Shown here one piece after another: positions 41,677-51,686 of a DNA stretch of 64,000 bases. A program made the position numbers and the translations under genes. The notes beneath the pieces were generated by a model. The model ran no database searches and was not told the DNA's origin. It saw only the letters and a program-made list of their open reading frames with translations. Within the stretch, counting starts at the first letter, position 1. Every line of letters begins with the position of its first letter. Source of the stretch: Syntrophotaleaceae bacterium (GTDB taxonomy: Bacteria; Desulfobacterota; Desulfuromonadia; Desulfuromonadales; Syntrophotaleaceae); contig JAWKQB010000001.1 of assembly GCA_041390365.1 (NCBI GenBank), positions 1,178,001-1,242,000 on the forward strand, given 5' to 3'.

Positions 41677-43965
41677 CTAGAAGACGGTGTCCAGAATGTC
41701 CATCCTGCGGCGGGCGTCCTCGTTTCCAGGATCGATAATCAATACTTCCTGATAAATTTCCCTGGCTTTGAAGGTGATCCCCATCTGCTCGTATACCCTG
41801 CCGCTCGCCATCAGCAGGGAGGCATCATCAGGAAATTTTTCCCGTGCCAGAAGCAGGGCGTCCAGGGCATGATCAAAATTTCTATTTTTTTCAAAAAAAC
41901 CTACCATCGACAAAAAGATCGCTTTTTCGGTCTTTTTCTCTTTTCGGGCATATCCCAGGGCTCTACGAAAAAATCGATCCGCTTTTTCTGGTTCCCCTTT
42001 TTCCAGCAGATACATGCCGTAATCGTGATAGCTTCTCGACGACTCAGGCAGAATTTGCGGACGGAGGACATCTTCTATGCCCAGGTTGGACACCACCTGA
42101 ACCCAGAATAATGTGTCCTCGGGGCGGACTTGCAGAAAGTGCCGGATCAGCGCAAAAGCCTCCTTAATCTGTCCTGTGCGGATCAGTTGCCCGATGTAGG
42201 CCGATTGAATTTCCCGGGACAAGGGAGCGTTTTTTAAAGCAGCCTGGAGCAGTTTTTTGCCGGAATCCGCATTTCCCGACTCAAACATCAACTGGCCGAG
42301 GCTGAAAAGGGCACTGCTGTCCAGCGGCGCAAGCCTGATGCCCTCGATGAAATGGCGGCGCGCCGCCGCCTCTTTCCCGGAGTCCAGAGCCAGATACCCC
42401 TGAGCAAAGTGATAGTGGCTGTTGAAGGGATCGAAAAATGTTGCCCGCACCAGCATCTTGCGGGAATATTCCCGGGCTTCCCCCTTTTCCGCAACAAGGT
42501 TCCGGGCCTGATCATAAAAATTTTGGCCGGCCAGTTCGCCGAGACTGAAAAAGGCGGCAAAAAAGAGAGCGGAAATCGTCAAAAATACCGTTATCGGACG
42601 GTTGACCTGCAAAGGGTCGTTTTCCTGACGGGTCTGGGGCAGGGGTTTGGCAGAAGCGGCTGTAATGCCGAACAGAATGGAAACCGGCAGAAAAATTTCC
42701 TGCGGACCAGTCCCACCCCATGACAAGTAGCACAGGATGAAGGAGAGAATTCCTGCAAGGCCTGCAGGAAAAAGGTAAACCCTCTGCTTGTTGCGGCGAC
42801 TCCACCAGCGATGAAAAGTCAGAATCAGAAAGTTGGTCAGAAACCAGGCAGCTGCCGCAAGTCCGAAAAGACCGCCCTGGCTTATCATAGGAATGAAAGA
42901 CTGTCCGGCCGTGTTCTGGAGTTTGTCTGTCGAGCGGATGACACGATAGCGTTGGCTGACAGACGGAAAGGAACCGTAGCCTGCGCCCGTCAACAGGAAA
43001 TCCGCGACAAGCTCGCTGGACACGGCACTTTCATCGACGGTCTCGGCTTGCCTGGCAGTATCGAACCCCCGGCTCTCCCTCCCGATAAAGGAGATAAGGG
43101 CCAGAATCAGCACCAGCAGCAGGTACCCGAACAGATAGGTCAACACCCGCCGTCCCCGACTGCGAAGACCCAGCAGGACCAGAACAAGGATCACATTCAA
43201 AAGAAGGATCTGCAGCGCGCCTGGCCAAACGAGCAACAGGGCCAAAGGGATGATCAGGGCCGGCACCAAATAGACAACATGACCTTTGGTCCGGAAGGAG
43301 AAAAAAAAATCGTTGATGCGTTCCTGCAGGTTACCGTAGTTGACAGTCGGCCGCTCGGCCAAAAAATGCACCAGCCCGAAGATACAGAAAATAACCATGA
43401 TAGAGGAAGCGAGAGCTGTTTGTTCAGGTCCCGGCATCGATTTCAGCAGGTTTTGACCGGAAAGGGCTCCTATGACCCAGAGGCCCAGGAAAAAAAGAGC
43501 GATCACGCCGGCAATCACCGTGAAAAGGGAAGCAGCGATTTTCAACCTTTTTTCTTCCACGAGAAGATTCGCACCAGCCACATAGGCGGCCCAGCAGCCG
43601 ATCAAGCCCAGAAGAGCCGAGAGGGTGGCTTTTGGGGTCAAGGTGAGAGGAACCCATACATCGTTCTGAAAATGCCCGAGGGAGTCGCGGTAGATGGTCC
43701 AGGAATTGGGAGAAAGGACGCGAACCACCGCAGGTGGCAGCGGGATGAGCTGCACAAGGCCGAAGGCGATAAGGATCAGAAGAGCATTGAATCCTGGCGG
43801 GATCTGAACCCCGGAGGTTTCTTCCCAGCACTCAAGTATCAGCAGCAGCAGGGAAAAAAGCGGCAGCAGGACAAACAGCAGCCCGGCCCAGGGTGATTCG
43901 AAAAAAGGACTGAGGGGAGCCCAGACGAAGGCGGCTACAAGAAAAACGAAGGCGGCTCTATTCAT
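41677..43965 (-). CDS. Wzy/O-antigen-ligase-like membrane protein with C-terminal TPR region
   Basis: A 762-residue protein. The first about 470 residues have around 11-12 hydrophobic helices with a long periplasmic-type loop before 'SQGGLFGLAAAAWFL', the layout of O-antigen ligase/Wzy polymerases. The last about 290 residues are helical TPR-like repeats (YHFAQGYLALDSGKEAAARRHF, SALFSLGQLMFESGNADSGKKL; quoted in part). It would polymerise or ligate polysaccharide repeat units in the periplasm. ATG 43965 follows GGGAGG and overlaps the cpsB-type gene by 8 bp. It is the last gene of the leftward polysaccharide locus. Confidence 0.82.
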   Translation of the reverse strand: MNRAAFVFLVAAFVWAPLSPFFESPWAGLLFVLLPLFSLLLLILECWEETSGVQIPPGFNALLILIAFGLVQLIPLPPAVVRVLSPNSWTIYRDSLGHFQNDVWVPLTLTPKATLSALLGLIGCWAAYVAGANLLVEEKRLKIAASLFTVIAGVIALFFLGLWVIGALSGQNLLKSMPGPEQTALASSIMVIFCIFGLVHFLAERPTVNYGNLQERINDFFFSFRTKGHVVYLVPALIIPLALLLVWPGALQILLLNVILVLVLLGLRSRGRRVLTYLFGYLLLVLILALISFIGRESRGFDTARQAETVDESAVSSELVADFLLTGAGYGSFPSVSQRYRVIRSTDKLQNTAGQSFIPMISQGGLFGLAAAAWFLTNFLILTFHRWWSRRNKQRVYLFPAGLAGILSFILCYLSWGGTGPQEIFLPVSILFGITAASAKPLPQTRQENDPLQVNRPITVFLTISALFFAAFFSLGELAGQNFYDQARNLVAEKGEAREYSRKMLVRATFFDPFNSHYHFAQGYLALDSGKEAAARRHFIEGIRLAPLDSSALFSLGQLMFESGNADSGKKLLQAALKNAPLSREIQSAYIGQLIRTGQIKEAFALIRHFLQVRPEDTLFWVQVVSNLGIEDVLRPQILPESSRSYHDYGMYLLEKGEPEKADRFFRRALGYARKEKKTEKAIFLSMVGFFEKNRNFDHALDALLLAREKFPDDASLLMASGRVYEQMGITFKAREIYQEVLIIDPGNEDARRRMDILDTVF

Positions 43966-44662
43966 CCAGCGGCCTCCCTTCCAGGACGGCTTTGGGGTTG
44001 GCTGTAACCAGGGCCAGTGCAGCCGGTTTACCAATAATCGAAGCAGCTTCCTCGACTGCCTTCGACAGAACCGGCCGGCGGTGTCTCGGTGAATGGGCAT
44101 CGGTGGCGATGAAATGCACCATCTTTTTTTTAAGCAGGTAACGGGTGCAGTGATTGGCGTCCACGCCAAACAATCCGGTCAGACTCCCGGCGGTGACCTG
44201 CACCAGTGCCCCGGCTTCGACAAGACGGAAAAGCAGGTCGGGTTCACGGATAATCGACGGATTCCGTTCAGGATGGGTGATGATGGGCCGCAACTGAGCC
44301 AGCAGGATGCTGAAAACGATCTGCTCGGCGTTGCGGGGCAGATGGCTGTGGGGAAATTCCAGAAGAAAATAGGGACCCCTGTTTATGGTGTACCGGGCCT
44401 GTATGTTCGGCGGCAGGGCCGAACTGACATCAGCCCCGAGGTACATCTCCAGCGGGGAGCCAATCATCCTCAAGTTTTCTCTGAATTCCCGGATTCGTTC
44501 GGACAAAAATCCCGGAGACAGAAGATCGTCCTTGACGTGGGGAGTAGCGACGATCCGGGCAATTCCGTCGGCTGCTGCCATTTCGGCCATTTGCAGCGAA
44601 TGGCGCAGTTCTTCTGGCCCGTCGTCAACACCGGGAAGGATGTGGCAATGGATATCCACCAT
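43958..44662 (-). CDS. CpsB/YwqE-type PHP-family tyrosine-protein phosphatase
   Basis: A 234-residue PHP-fold phosphatase starting 'MVDIHCHILPGVDDGP', the metal-binding first motif (H-x-H) of the CpsB/Wzb-like group. Further metal ligands are in ATPHVK, ITHPERNP and the late ATDAHSP. It would remove phosphate from the tyrosine tail of the Wzc-type kinase, controlling chain length and export. It lies 168 bp downstream of that kinase gene. The longer frame upstream lacks family sequence. Confidence 0.9.
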   Translation of the reverse strand: MVDIHCHILPGVDDGPEELRHSLQMAEMAAADGIARIVATPHVKDDLLSPGFLSERIREFRENLRMIGSPLEMYLGADVSSALPPNIQARYTINRGPYFLLEFPHSHLPRNAEQIVFSILLAQLRPIITHPERNPSIIREPDLLFRLVEAGALVQVTAGSLTGLFGVDANHCTRYLLKKKMVHFIATDAHSPRHRRPVLSKAVEEAASIIGKPAALALVTANPKAVLEGRPLDE

Positions 44663-44829
44663 GTCAAGTATTCCTAAAGTCGGTGAGCGGCCCGGGTCTG
44701 AATGCCCCTGGGCCTGCAACAAGCGGCATCTTCTCAATACCGCTCATCGCAGATTCCTGGATAAATTGAGGACATCAGGACTGATAACCTTTCCAAACGA
44801 CAAGGGTAAAAAGCGCCGAATGCCGTGAC

Positions 44830-47025
44830 CTATCCTTTACTGACTTCCGGACTGCTTTTCGGGGTTTCGTAATAGTCATAATAGCTCTGGTGATAATAGC
44901 CGCTCTTGGCGATGTCGTGCCGATTGACCACCAGCCCCAGCAGCCTGGCCCGCAGATCATGAACCATCTTCACCGATCTTTCCGCCATATCGAAGGTTGT
45001 CTTGCCGGCGTTGCAGATGAGGATCACCCCATCGAAAAGCCTGGCCAGAATACGGGTGTCGGCAACCGGCAGCAGCGGCGGGGCGTCGCAGATTATGAAA
45101 TCGAAATCCCGCGCGGCCGCTTCAAGCAGTGTCTGCATGCGTGAAGAGACCAGAAGTTCGGCCGGATTGGGAGGAATCGGACCGGCCGGTATGATCGCCA
45201 TCCGCGGCAAGGGTCCTTTTTGCATGATGGGGCCATCCACTTCTCCCGCCAGATAATTGCTGAGACCTTTGGCGTTGTTGAGCTTGAATATGCGGTGCAG
45301 CCGCGGTCGCCGAAGGTCGCCTTCGATCAGCAGAACCCTCTGATTCGATTGGGCCGTGATCATCGCCAGATTGACAGCCGTTGTTGTCTTCCCCTCACCC
45401 TGCACTGCGCTGGACAAGAGAATTCTTTTGGGTGGATTGTCCGGAAACGAGAGCTGGATGGCAGTACGAATCCCGCGGTAGCTCTCCGCCAGTTGGGACA
45501 GGGGTTCTTTGATGACGATATTTTCCAGGTCTTCGGATTTTTTCTTCCACCGCTGAACCACACCGATGACAGGCAGGCCGAAAGCCCTTTCCACGTCTTC
45601 GGGGTCCTTGATGGTATTGTCGAGGTACTCCATGAAAAACACAAAAGCCACCCCTCCCAAAGCACCGACGACAAGACCGATCAGCAGGTTGGCTGCCACC
45701 CATGGCTTGGCCGGTTTACGGGGAACCTTGGCGTTTTCCACCAGCCAGAGATTGACCGGCTGGTTTTCCTCGGTAATGCTCTGCTCCTTCATTTTCAGAA
45801 GCAAGGCGTCGTAGAGGGTGCGGTTGGTGTCGACCACCCGTTTTAGATGGCCGTATTGAATGAACTTTTCATTGAGAACGATGGCCTCGGTCTTGCTGTT
45901 GACCAGTTTCTCCTGCAGGCTTCTCTCATTGGCTTCGGCCAGTTCGTACTCGACCTTGATCGATTCGATGATCCGTTCGATTTCCTGGTCCCGTTTCCGT
46001 TCCAGCAGCTGAAGATCGCCCTGTGCCTTGACCATGATCGGATGTTTCGGTCCGTACTTGTTCCCCAGCTCCATGAGAGATTTTTCCGTTTCCACGATCT
46101 GGGCCCGAATGGCCTGCAAGGCCGGTTGCGAGGCGACGGCGGTAATATTTTGGGCAATCCCGTAATTCTTCCCCACAGACTTGACCTTGCCGTACAGGGA
46201 TTCAAGCTCCTTTCTGCGGGCCTCGGCCCGCAGCAGTTGCAGATTGATTTCGGTCAATTGTTCCGGGGTCATGGTCATCCTGTCTTCGATGGTGACCAGA
46301 TTGTTGGTTTTCATGTATTCCTGCAGAGCCTGTTCGGATTTCTGAAGTTTTTCGGCCTCCGCCTCGGCTTTCTGGGTCATCCATTCAAGCCGGGTGCGGG
46401 TCGAATTCAGCTTCATCTCCAGGATGGTTTCGATGTAGGCATCGGCCGTGGTGTTGGCCACCAGGGCGGCCAGTTGAGGATTCGGAGAAAGGAAGGAGAT
46501 ATTCACAATCCGGCTCCCTTCAACCGGTCGCACCTGGATTTTTTCACTGATCTGGGCAGCGATTATTTCGCCGGGGGAAAGTTCATCCTGCTTTTTGTCG
46601 TCAACCGTCTTTTCCTTGGAAAATAGATTGACTATGCCGCTGATCATGCCCTTGATTTTCGGGACAATGATTTCCAGGGGAGATTGTCGTCCAGCCTGCT
46701 TCCCGAAAAAAGCCTCGGGATTCTTGTCCAGCCCCAGGGTTTGGACCACCCTTCGCGCCACAGCCCGGCTTTTGATCAACTGAAACTGTGTTCCGTAAAA
46801 CTCCGGATCGGTCGCCCTGCTGACATATCTGCCTCCGGTAAGATCCTCCCCCTCCGCCTTTTCCACCATTATTTTGGTGCTGCCCTCATAATAGGGGGTG
46901 GAAGTAAAGGTGAACAGGAGCACAATGGAGAAGAAGGTGACGAAAAATCCGACCAGGACGCTTCGTCTTTTTCTCAGTATCCGGAATATGTCCCGCAAAT
47001 GAAGATTCTGGTTTTTTATATCCAT
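44830..47025 (-). CDS. wzc: Wzc-type polysaccharide co-polymerase / bacterial tyrosine autokinase
   Basis: A 731-residue protein. An N-terminal Wzz domain with one membrane helix at each end (about 25-45 and 440-460) encloses a long coiled-coil periplasmic part (about 180-400). The cytoplasmic BY-kinase has Walker A GEGKTTTA with K546, the A' box EGDLRRPRLH, and Walker B FIICDAPPLLP. The C-terminus ends in a tyrosine cluster (YYHQSYYDYYE). It sets polymer length and links to the Wza-type exporter. ATG 47025 is chosen over the longer frame. Confidence 0.94.
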   Translation of the reverse strand: MDIKNQNLHLRDIFRILRKRRSVLVGFFVTFFSIVLLFTFTSTPYYEGSTKIMVEKAEGEDLTGGRYVSRATDPEFYGTQFQLIKSRAVARRVVQTLGLDKNPEAFFGKQAGRQSPLEIIVPKIKGMISGIVNLFSKEKTVDDKKQDELSPGEIIAAQISEKIQVRPVEGSRIVNISFLSPNPQLAALVANTTADAYIETILEMKLNSTRTRLEWMTQKAEAEAEKLQKSEQALQEYMKTNNLVTIEDRMTMTPEQLTEINLQLLRAEARRKELESLYGKVKSVGKNYGIAQNITAVASQPALQAIRAQIVETEKSLMELGNKYGPKHPIMVKAQGDLQLLERKRDQEIERIIESIKVEYELAEANERSLQEKLVNSKTEAIVLNEKFIQYGHLKRVVDTNRTLYDALLLKMKEQSITEENQPVNLWLVENAKVPRKPAKPWVAANLLIGLVVGALGGVAFVFFMEYLDNTIKDPEDVERAFGLPVIGVVQRWKKKSEDLENIVIKEPLSQLAESYRGIRTAIQLSFPDNPPKRILLSSAVQGEGKTTTAVNLAMITAQSNQRVLLIEGDLRRPRLHRIFKLNNAKGLSNYLAGEVDGPIMQKGPLPRMAIIPAGPIPPNPAELLVSSRMQTLLEAAARDFDFIICDAPPLLPVADTRILARLFDGVILICNAGKTTFDMAERSVKMVHDLRARLLGLVVNRHDIAKSGYYHQSYYDYYETPKSSPEVSKG

Positions 47026-47081
47026 AAATTTGCACCATCCTGTTGAATTATGGCCGGAGGAGTGTTTCCCGGGCCGAACAC

Positions 47082-47885
47082 TCAAAAAAAGCTTTCGGGA
47101 ACGACAATGACGTCATCAGGCTCGACCAGGGTATGCAGGGGAACTTTTTCCATCAACTTTTCCTGTCCCTGAATCTTGCGGATAATCTGGATCCGTCTCT
47201 GGGAGGCCAATTCGGTAAATCCTCCCGCCATGGTCACAGCCTTGATAACGGACGTCCCCGGTTCAAGTTTGTAGGCGGCGGGATTTTTGACCTGGCCTGT
47301 GACATAGATGACGCCCGCTTTGGCAACGAAAACGCTGTCTCCTCCCCTGATTGTCGGTTTCGGTCCCCCATCGTTCTTTTCCATGAGGTTGGTAAGACTG
47401 ATGGTCATCACTTCGTCCTTGTTTGGGGTGGCGGGATTCTTGCGCCTGATGGTCACGGTATCTCCGGCGTCATCGGTCACACCCCCGGCTTTGGAAATCA
47501 ATTCCATGAGTGTGGTGACACCGCTCAGTTCATACAGACCGGGAGTGGTCACCTCGCCCATAATGGTGGCTTTTTGGCTGCCGAACTGCTGGACGAATAC
47601 CGAGACCTGGGGGTTCAGGATATAGCCCTTCTCCAACCGTCCAGCGACTTTCTGCGCCACCTGGGAGATCGTCAGTCCGTCTATGCCCACTTCTCCGATC
47701 AGGGGGAAGAGGATCGTACCCTTGCCGCTGACTCGAGCCGTGGTTGTCAGGTCGGGGTTGCCGTAGACCATGATCTGAAGGACATCGCCTTCTCCTACAC
47801 GGTAATCGGATTCTTCCGCCGCCCCAAGCTGACCCCTCAAGGCGATCAACAGCACAAATAACGTTATCCCGATTGTCAGTCTCAT
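47082..47885 (-). CDS. wza: Polysaccharide export protein (Wza/OtnA type, SLBB domains)
   Basis: A 267-residue periplasmic/outer-membrane protein. A signal peptide (MRLTIGITLFVLLIALRG...) is followed by the Poly_export domain (YRVGEGDVLQIMVYGNPDLTTTARV, quoted in part) and two SLBB domains (ATIMGEVTTPGLYEL and VIYVTGQVKNPAAYKL). There is no lipobox cysteine, unlike E. coli Wza. It would form part of the export channel together with the Wzc-type protein encoded just downstream. ATG 47885 is placed by the signal peptide. Confidence 0.92.
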   Translation of the reverse strand: MRLTIGITLFVLLIALRGQLGAAEESDYRVGEGDVLQIMVYGNPDLTTTARVSGKGTILFPLIGEVGIDGLTISQVAQKVAGRLEKGYILNPQVSVFVQQFGSQKATIMGEVTTPGLYELSGVTTLMELISKAGGVTDDAGDTVTIRRKNPATPNKDEVMTISLTNLMEKNDGGPKPTIRGGDSVFVAKAGVIYVTGQVKNPAAYKLEPGTSVIKAVTMAGGFTELASQRRIQIIRKIQGQEKLMEKVPLHTLVEPDDVIVVPESFF

Positions 47886-47983
47886 CTCTAAACATCTCCT
47901 TTCCGACTTCGTCATCGACACCTGTGCCTGGAGGAAGATCTGGTCGCAGATAATTTCCGTTTCCTGCGACATCTCCGTTCCGA

Positions 47984-49330
47984 TCAAAGAGAAAAAATCA
48001 GGCTGAGATAGGCGGTGTTTTTGTCGTAGTCCGATCCGTCAACATCGGAATCGCGAGTTACGAAGAAATATCCACCCGACAGCGCCATCCAGTTGGTCAA
48101 GGTGTACTTCAGGTCAATACCGGCTCCTATCCTGTCATCCTCCCTACTATCGCCCTTGTAATCCGTGTTCTCGTAATAGGTATTGAGTGCGGCGATAAAC
48201 CTGGGTGTAAACCTCTGGTAATACTTCAGCTGGATTCTGTGAACCAGGGTGTAGTCGGAATCCAGGCTATCCGTTTCATTGGTGGTCCGGCTGGCCCGCA
48301 GCTCCGCATAGGTCTTGGGAGTGAATCGGTGCAGAAACTGGATTTCGGTCAGCAGATTGACGTCATCATCCCCATTGGCCCCGTCGAAATCCTTCAGCCC
48401 CGCGCCCACCATAAGCCTCCAGCGCGACTTGCCGCTCTGGTCCCACTCGAAACCGAGGTAGCCGCGATGTTCATCGCTGTCCAGCTGCTCCTCTTCGTCG
48501 TAATCGATGTTGATATAGTTGTATTCCACCAGGGCCGCTGTTTTCGGCAGGACGCGGTAGTAGCCCCGAAGGACAAAGCTGTTGTCGTCCCGATCACGAA
48601 ACTCGAGCCTGTCGCGATCATAGCTCAAGGTAAAGAAGCTGTATTCGCCCTCGACTCTGGTCTTGGAGCTTATTTCATAGGAGACAGCGGCGTTCACCAG
48701 ATTCGACCAGTACTTGTCCAGGGTGTCGCTGTCCCCCGTGCCGTAGGGATCGCGGTTCAGTTCGTATATGTTGAGCACCTCCATGGACAAACCGCCTCTG
48801 AAGTTGTACCGGAAAAAACCCTCCGCTTTCTGATTGACATGATCCTGAGAGGAGAACTGGCTGTGCTCGAAGATATCCGCCTGATATCCGCCATAAGCCT
48901 CGATCCTGGTTTTCCCTCTGGTGCGGATCCGGCTCAGGGCCAATCCTCCGGGAGCAGTGTTGAGGGTGCTCAATTGCCGAAGCGGATATCTGCTGGCCGG
49001 CAATACCACCCAGATCCCCGGCGTGATTCGGGTATAGAAATCATCTTCCCGGCCCGAGTCCGCGTTGAAAAGGTTGTCTGTATAGTATTCGGCGAGGCCT
49101 ACATACGGATGGATGTAGCCGGTTTTACCACCGATAAATTCACCGATAACATTCCCGGTGGACTGCTGCACGAAGGGGCTCTCGGTGTAAGGCATCGCCG
49201 GTACCAGATAGGGGTTTTGGGGGGCCTTCGTCTCAAAATCATTCACCTGGGTTGCGGGCAGCTCCTCGGCAATTACGGGTTGACAGAAGAAAAACAGACA
49301 CGAGCAGAACAGGGCAATTCGGCATTTCAT
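47984..49330 (-). CDS. Outer-membrane beta-barrel protein of the polysaccharide locus
   Basis: A 448-residue protein with a signal peptide (ending VIAEE) and GGAGG before ATG 49330. The mature part is rich in alternating aromatic strands (YVGLAEYYTDNLFNAD at about 80-95, and repeated Y-x-(F/L)-x-Y strands to the end, closing in AYLSLIFSL with a terminal aromatic-hydrophobic residue). This is the 'outer membrane beta-barrel' type common in polysaccharide and exosortase-linked loci. It may help the polymer cross the outer membrane. No enzymatic motif is seen. Confidence 0.82.
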   Translation of the reverse strand: MKCRIALFCSCLFFFCQPVIAEELPATQVNDFETKAPQNPYLVPAMPYTESPFVQQSTGNVIGEFIGGKTGYIHPYVGLAEYYTDNLFNADSGREDDFYTRITPGIWVVLPASRYPLRQLSTLNTAPGGLALSRIRTRGKTRIEAYGGYQADIFEHSQFSSQDHVNQKAEGFFRYNFRGGLSMEVLNIYELNRDPYGTGDSDTLDKYWSNLVNAAVSYEISSKTRVEGEYSFFTLSYDRDRLEFRDRDDNSFVLRGYYRVLPKTAALVEYNYINIDYDEEEQLDSDEHRGYLGFEWDQSGKSRWRLMVGAGLKDFDGANGDDDVNLLTEIQFLHRFTPKTYAELRASRTTNETDSLDSDYTLVHRIQLKYYQRFTPRFIAALNTYYENTDYKGDSREDDRIGAGIDLKYTLTNWMALSGGYFFVTRDSDVDGSDYDKNTAYLSLIFSL

Positions 49331-49397
49331 TTCAACCTCCATCGTTGGCAGATGAGCGGGCGGATTTCGGGTTGCCGCCCCAGGGTTGACAGGCAGG

Positions 49398-51338
49398 TCA
49401 TCCCACCAGATTGACTCTGTCGCCAACCTCCTTGACCTCTTTGAAAACGTCGAACTTTGAACCGTTGCTGGTGTTGAATTCAGGAACCAGGGCTTTAAGC
49501 GTTGCGATCAGAATCTCCGCGTTGCCGGTCTGGATGGCCTGCAGCAACTCTTCACTTTTCTGATCCACGAAACCTGAGGTGCTGGCTGCCTCCAGAATCC
49601 TGATTTTTTCATGGCTCGTCGGCTTCACTCCTTCCCCTTCGATAAGCAGTTCCTCATAAAGTTTTTCGCCCGGACGCAAACCGGTGAAGGCGATTTCGAT
49701 ATCTTCATAGGGGCGCCGTCCGGACAGGCGGATCATTTCCTCGGCGAGGCGGATGATTTTCACCGGCTCGCCCATGTCCAGCAGGAATATTTCCCCCCCG
49801 AACCCCATGCACCCTGCCTGAAGAACAAGTTGCACCGCTTCAGGGATTGTCATGAAAAAGCGCGTGATTTCCGGATGGGTCACGGTGACGGGGCCACCTT
49901 TTTGAATCTGATCGCGGAAAATCGGAATGACGCTGCCGTGACTTCCCAGCACATTGCCGAAACGAACCGTTGTGGCTTTGGTTCGGCAGTTTTTTGGCAG
50001 GCGCTGGACATAGATTTCAGCCACCCGTTTGGTCGCACCCATGATATTGGTCGGATTCACGGCCTTGTCGGTGGAAATAAGGACGAAGTGTTCCACACCG
50101 ACCTCGATGCTGGCATCGACCACCTTTTTTGTGCCGAAAACATTGTTCTTGACCACCTCAAAAGGATTGATTTCCGACATGGGCACGTGCTTGTAGGCGG
50201 CGGCATGAAATACCACCTGCGGCCGGTGCTCCTGGAAGACCTGGTTGATGCGCGTCAGGTCGCGGATGTCAGTCAAGCTCGGGGTCATGGGAAGTCTTGG
50301 GAATTGCGCCCTCAGCTCGTTCTCCAGATGAAACAGGGGCGTCTCGGCATTCTCCACCAGAACCAGGGAGTCCGGTCCAAACTGGGCGACCTGACGACAG
50401 ATCTCGCTGCCGATGCTTCCGGCTGCACCGGTCACCAAAACCCGCTTCCCGTGAAGATACTGGTTGATCTCCTTGACATCGAGCCGAATCGGAGCTCTTC
50501 CCAGAAGATCTTCCAGGCGAACCTCCCGGCAATGCTGAAGAGACACCTGTCCGGAAATGATGTCGCCGATCGCCGGCAATATTTTCGACTCGATCCGTTT
50601 TTTCTTGCAGAAGGTGACGATCTCCCGCAACTCTTTGGCTGAAACCGAGGACTCGGCAATGATGACCAGATCGATTTCATTCCGGCTGCAGATCTTATCC
50701 AGATCCCCGAGGGTCCCAAGGACAGGCACTCCATTGAAAATCCAGCCTTTTCTTTCACGATCCCGATCGATGAATCCCAGGACGGACTTGCACAGCTTAG
50801 GATTCTCCCTGATTTCCCGGACGATGGTTTGAGCCACGCTGCCCGATCCCACCACCAGAGCGCTTTTTCTGTTGTCATCATAGTTTTTGGAGCGTATTCC
50901 TCTCTGTTCCCGGGCGATGCGGGTCAGAACCCGGACCCCGATCATCGTCATGAAACAGACCAGGAAGTCCAGGATGATGACCGACCTCGGCAGACTGTTC
51001 ATATAACGAAAAAAAACGGCATAAAGGATAAATCCGATGGAGCCTGCGATATTGGCCCGCAGGATCAGAAGCATGTCCGGGATCGAAACGTAGCGCCACC
51101 AGCCGACGGACATGCCCATGGCACGGAAAACGATCAGTTTGATCAGAACCACAAAGGGAAGCATTTCCACAATGACGGGCCAGTACTGAGGAGGTATTTT
51201 CAGATCGAACCGGAGCAGAAAGGCGAGCAGGAGGGAAAACATCACCACCACCAAATGGAAAATGATGATGAGCGCCCTTCTGGATTTATACGTAATAATA
51301 AATTTTCCCCAAAATCGGGCTTCCACTGTTTCGGACAT
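49398..51338 (-). CDS. Membrane nucleoside-diphosphate-sugar 4,6-dehydratase/epimerase (CapD/WbpM/PglF type)
   Basis: A 646-residue protein. Four or five membrane helices (about 20-145) precede a CoA-binding-like domain and the long SDR catalytic domain. The NAD(P) site is TGAAGSIGSEI with first Gly 304. The active-site segment STDKAVNPTNIMGATK has Met in place of the usual SDR Tyr, as in WbpM/PglF enzymes. It would convert UDP-GlcNAc to the 4-keto-6-deoxy sugar, the first step towards an amino-deoxy sugar; the DegT aminotransferase encoded upstream would add the amino group. Confidence 0.92.
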   Translation of the reverse strand: MSETVEARFWGKFIITYKSRRALIIIFHLVVVMFSLLLAFLLRFDLKIPPQYWPVIVEMLPFVVLIKLIVFRAMGMSVGWWRYVSIPDMLLILRANIAGSIGFILYAVFFRYMNSLPRSVIILDFLVCFMTMIGVRVLTRIAREQRGIRSKNYDDNRKSALVVGSGSVAQTIVREIRENPKLCKSVLGFIDRDRERKGWIFNGVPVLGTLGDLDKICSRNEIDLVIIAESSVSAKELREIVTFCKKKRIESKILPAIGDIISGQVSLQHCREVRLEDLLGRAPIRLDVKEINQYLHGKRVLVTGAAGSIGSEICRQVAQFGPDSLVLVENAETPLFHLENELRAQFPRLPMTPSLTDIRDLTRINQVFQEHRPQVVFHAAAYKHVPMSEINPFEVVKNNVFGTKKVVDASIEVGVEHFVLISTDKAVNPTNIMGATKRVAEIYVQRLPKNCRTKATTVRFGNVLGSHGSVIPIFRDQIQKGGPVTVTHPEITRFFMTIPEAVQLVLQAGCMGFGGEIFLLDMGEPVKIIRLAEEMIRLSGRRPYEDIEIAFTGLRPGEKLYEELLIEGEGVKPTSHEKIRILEAASTSGFVDQKSEELLQAIQTGNAEILIATLKALVPEFNTSNGSKFDVFKEVKEVGDRVNLVG

Positions 51339-51686
51339 GCAGCCCCCCCTCTAATTAAAATCAAGTTTGGAATGCCCAGCGAGGCTTTTCCCTTAAACTC
51401 GATTCCTTAAATGCATATCATGTGGAAACCGGTTGTCAAATTGAAGCAGACCTTTGAAACAGTTATACAAATACTTAAATTTTTGATGTTTTTTGTTTTT
51501 GCGAAAAATTAGTTTCGGGATCGATGCTGCTGTTCGACAGATACAGGAAGCAGTCGAAACAAACGTTGAAATTAGGCGGATTTCATTGGGAAAATGGATG
51601 ATAGGCAATCAAGCAGGGGTTCTAAAGCTGGTATTTCTAATCTTGATTCGAGCTCAGCAATAGGTGGAATTGCCATTTAAAATTGG
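51339..51686. other. AT-rich intergenic region inside the polysaccharide locus
   Basis: About 350 bp between the aminotransferase stop and the dehydratase start, clearly AT-rich. It carries a promoter-like pair (separate entry). A 71-codon minus-strand frame within it shows no family features and is not accepted. No JUMPstart/ops element was seen. Confidence 0.5.
51412..51439 (-). promoter_or_regulatory. Candidate promoter for the dehydratase-to-Wzy part of the locus
   Basis: On the minus strand a perfect TTGACA (plus positions 51434-51439) is followed after 16 bp by TATGCA (51412-51417). It lies about 75 bp upstream of the dehydratase start, in the longest gap of the locus, and could drive the downstream assembly genes separately from the glycosyltransferase genes. 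Confidence 0.4.

Noticed and set aside
51393..51608. 71-codon minus-strand frame in the gap of the polysaccharide locus
   Set aside because: No ribosome binding site, no family features, and it overlaps the candidate promoter region.
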